DNA from: Hippopus hippopus
Taxonomy: Eukaryota > Mollusca > Bivalvia > Cardiida > Cardiidae
DNA length: 64,000 nt
Assembly (NCBI GenBank): GCA_946811185.2
Contig: OX328109.1
Coordinates: 31,542,129-31,606,128, forward strand
Reading direction: 5' to 3'
Every line of letters begins with the position of its first letter. The first letter of the stretch is position 1. Positions 61,154 through 64,000 of this stretch are shown here, piece after piece. The notes below the pieces were generated by a model. The model had not been told where the DNA came from. It saw only the letters and a program-made list of their open reading frames with translations, and made no database searches. Position numbers and translations under genes: made by a program.

Positions 61154-64000
61154 CAGAAAATAGTGTCACAAGTGGCTAAAAAAGACTGAAAACTCTTTCA
61201 GTAACAAGTGATTTCTATTGCTTAAATCAAAGAAAGGGAACTGAATTTTATTTTTTTTCTATCTCTTCATACGGCGACAAGAAACCCAGTTACATTGACT
61301 ACCAACTCATGTGCCAGTTACGCGCCCGCGGAAACATGAAAAATCAACTTACGGCACATTCCATAGCAGACGACACCTGTTGCTTAAGTCAAATATAGGG
61401 AACAAGTTTTTTTCCTTTTCTCTTACTAGGGCCATTGAATTGGTTACGATGACTATTCCACCCATGCGTGACCATTACGTGCTGCGCATAAAATCATAAA
61501 ATCAACTTGGACACTTTCGGAGGCAACTGATACCTTTTGCACAAATCAAAGAAAGGTAAACCAAATTCGTTTTCTTACCAGGATCACGAAAAACATTGAA
61601 CCAATTTTGGTGACCGCGTGAGTCATAAGTCGATTTTATGTTTAACCACTGCGCAAAAACATAGATTCAGAAGCAACTGGTTGCTGTTGCATAAACTTTT
61701 TCCGATAAGAAATCTTGTTCTTGTTTGAAGAATTTAGAAATAGGCCAATGAAAAACAATAAGATGTAAGAATAACTAATAATAAAAACAGATAAAATGGC
61801 AAAGTTGGGGATTCAACCTCTGACCATCAGGACCCAAAAAAGGTCTTGGTGCAGGGGTCTAACCCTCTTTGCCATTGAATAGGCTGAAATGACCCGAAGA
61901 ATTAACATAGATATACAGAGATTTCCCCCCCTTCCAATCAGCCAATCAAATCTCAGGCCTCTCTTAAATTATCCAATCACAGAAGCTTTTAGAAAATCAA
62001 AATGGCGTCCAATCAGCCAATGAAATCTCAGCTTTCTCTTCAAATTATCCAATCAGAAAAGCTTTGAGAAAATCAAAATTGCGCCCAATCAGCCAATCAA
62101 ATCGCAGACACACCTCCACAATCATCCAATCAGAAAGCTTTGAGCCATTTGAAATGGCGCCCGAAAATATCGATAGAAAACAGTGAACAAAAATCGGCAT
62201 AAAAGTGGATTTTATGTCTTCTTTGAAGGCTGTTATGCAGTCCTTGGCAAACTGCCATGCATGCACCCACCACATATGCCAGATTTCACTGAAAATGGGC
62301 GAAAATTTACGAAAACAGGGTGACAGAAGACCTTGGTTTGGTGCCTTCTAGCACCTTGCAAGAGTCACTTCCCCTGATCCCTTAATCCCTTGATTCAATT
62401 TGCTTTTCTAATTCAGGCCAACTCCAATACTGCACATTGATACTTTGAATATGCTAAGATGATCAATGTACAGTGTAGAATCCCCAGAAAATAATGTCAC
62501 AAGTGGCTAAAATAGACTGAAAACTCTTTCAGTAGCAGCTGCTTCCTATTGCGTAAATCAAACAAAGGGAACTAAATTTTTATTTTTTTTTAATCTCTTT
62601 GTACCGTGACAAGAAACCAAATTACGTTGACTACCGTCTCGTACATGCCAGTTACGCACCCGCGAAAACATCAAAAATCGACTTATGGCACATTCCATAG
62701 CAGACGACAACTGTTGCATAAGTCAAATATAGGGAACAAGTTTTTTTCCTTTTCTCTTACTAGGGCCATTGAATTGGTTACTAACTCAGGCATGCTGCAC
62801 ATTGATACTTTTAATATGCTAAGATGATCAATGTACAGTGTAGAATCCCCAGAAAATAATGTCACAAGTGGCTAAAATAGACTGAAAACTCTTTCAGTAG
62901 CAGCTGCTTCCTATTGCGTAAATCAAAGAAAGGGAACTAAATTTTTATTTTTTTTTAATCTCTTTGTACCGTGACAAGAAACCAAATTACGTTGACTACC
63001 GTCTCATACATGCCAGTTACGCACCCGCGAAAACATGAAAAATCGACTTATGGCACATTCCATAGCAGACGACAACTGTTGCATAAGTCAAATATAGGGA
63101 ACAAGTTTTTTTCCTTTTCTCTTACTAGGGCCATTGAATTGGTTACTAACTCAGGCATGCTGCACATTGATACTTTTAATATGCTAAGATGATCAATGTA
63201 CAGTGTAGAATCCCCAGAAAATAATGTCACAAGTAGCTAAAAAAGACTGAAAAATCTTTCAGTAGCAACTGCTTCCTATTGCATAAATCAAAGAAAGGGA
63301 ACTAAATTTTTATTTATTTTTTTTAATCTCTTTATACCGTGACAAGAAACCAAGTTACGATGACTACCGTCTTGTACGTGCCAGTTACGTGCCCGCGAAA
63401 ACATGAAAAATCGACTTACAGCACATTCCATAGCAGACAACAACTGTTTGCTTAAATCAAGTATAGGGAACAAGTTTTTTTCCTTTTCTCTTACTAGGGC
63501 CATTGAATTGGTTACTAACTCAGGCATGCTGCACATTGATACTTTTAATATGCTAAGATGATCAATATACAGTGTAGAATCCCCAGAAAATAATGTCACA
63601 AGTAGCTAAAAAAGACTGAAAAATCTTTCAGTAGCAACTGCTTCCTATTGCATAAATCAAAGAAAGGGAACTAAATTTTTATTTATTTTTTTTCAATCTC
63701 TTTATACCGTGACAAGAAACCAAGTTACGATGACTACCGTCTTGTACGTGCCAGTTACGTGCCCGCGAAAACATGAAAAATCGACTTACGGCACATTCCA
63801 TAGCAGACAACAACTGTTGCTTAAATCAAGTATAGGGAACAAGTTTTTTTCCTTTTCTCTTACTAGGGCCATTGAATTGGTTACTAACTCAGGCATGCTG
63901 CACATTGATACTTTTAATATGCTAAGATGATCAATATACAGTGTAGAATCCCCAGAAAATAATGTCACAAGTAGCTAAAAAAGACTGAAAAATCTTTCAG
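61154..64000 (+). repeat. HOR unit 24, A-B-B-C-D-(E), cut by window end
   Basis: A 61154-62484, B 62485-62849, second B 62850-63214, C 63215-63583, D 63584-63952, and the first 48 bp of another short subunit. It shares all unit 22 markers and the double B, but retains C and D. If a normal E follows, the unit would be 3168 bp, the longest seen here. Private G at 61704 in A. Confidence 0.92.

Larger units (their letters stand above)
1..64000. repeat. Higher-order satellite DNA array, 24 head-to-tail units, fills the window
   Basis: Every stretch belongs to one tandem family. The phrase cagaaaata recurs at 1, 1332, 1697, 2066, 2435 and 2804, and this pattern of one 1331-bp, one 365-bp and three 369-bp subunits repeats to the end with a period of 2803 bp. 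All units lie in the same orientation. Unit starts are 1, 2804, 5237, 8040, 10843, 13277, 16081, 18883, 21686, 24488, 27291, 30094, 32897, 35700, 38503, 41306, 44109, 46912, 49346, 50677, 53116, 55920, 58350 and 61154. Units look about 99 percent alike by eye, which indicates strong homogenisation. Neither edge of the array is in the window. Composition is AT-rich. The only sequence not obviously derived from the short protomer is the middle and right part of subunit A, and that is itself repeated in every unit. Confidence 0.98.

Noticed and set aside
1..64000. CRISPR array or bacterial repeat locus
   Set aside because: Repeats are hundreds to thousands of bases with no unique spacers and no cas-like genes.

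Overview
The whole 64 kb window is one uninterrupted, head-to-tail tandem satellite array with higher-order structure. I see no protein-coding gene, no rRNA gene, no convincing tRNA gene, no CRISPR array, no autonomous transposon and no non-satellite flank on either side. A single AT-rich sequence family organised like this points to a eukaryotic nuclear genome, in constitutive heterochromatin such as a (peri)centromeric, subtelomeric or knob-like block. The species cannot be read from the sequence. The dense CCAAT/NF-Y-type and YY1-like motifs would fit an animal genome, but that is a weak inference.

Layout: the canonical higher-order repeat (HOR) is 2803 bp and is phased here on the recurring start cagaaaata. 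It consists of a 1331-bp long subunit (A) followed by four short subunits: B (365 bp) and C, D and E (369 bp each). I count 24 consecutive units. Seventeen are full A-B-C-D-E units of 2802-2804 bp. Five are short units of about 2430-2439 bp with four subunits, starting at 2804, 10843, 46912, 50677 and 55920. One is a bare A subunit (49346-50676). The last unit (from 61154) runs off the window. In total there are about 111 complete subunits, 24 of A type (one of them a B/A hybrid) and 87 of short type. By eye the units differ by only a handful of substitutions per 2.8 kb.

Hierarchy: four levels are visible. (1) An ancient protomer of about 160 bp, three full and one partial copies in a row at the start of A. 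(2) The 365/369-bp subunits, each one protomer plus part of a second plus a tail, best explained as internal-deletion derivatives of A. (3) The 2803-bp HOR. (4) Two-unit blocks that were themselves duplicated: 16081-21685 copied to 21686-27290, and 53116-58349 related to 58350-64000.

A alone carries about 0.9 kb of sequence unlike the protomers. This includes an 82-bp imperfect palindrome of tRNA size (642-723 in unit 1), a C7 tract, a triplicated 75-76-bp block holding nine CCAAT boxes in 227 bp (781-1007) with ATGGCG (YY1-like) elements, a TATA-like CATAAAAG (1045-1052), and about 190 bp of sequence I do not recognise. This promoter-like cassette recurs once per A subunit, 24 times in the window, and is the most interesting candidate for function, for example driving satellite transcription. 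The many short open frames on both strands are copies of the same few frames in a homogenised repeat and are not called as genes.
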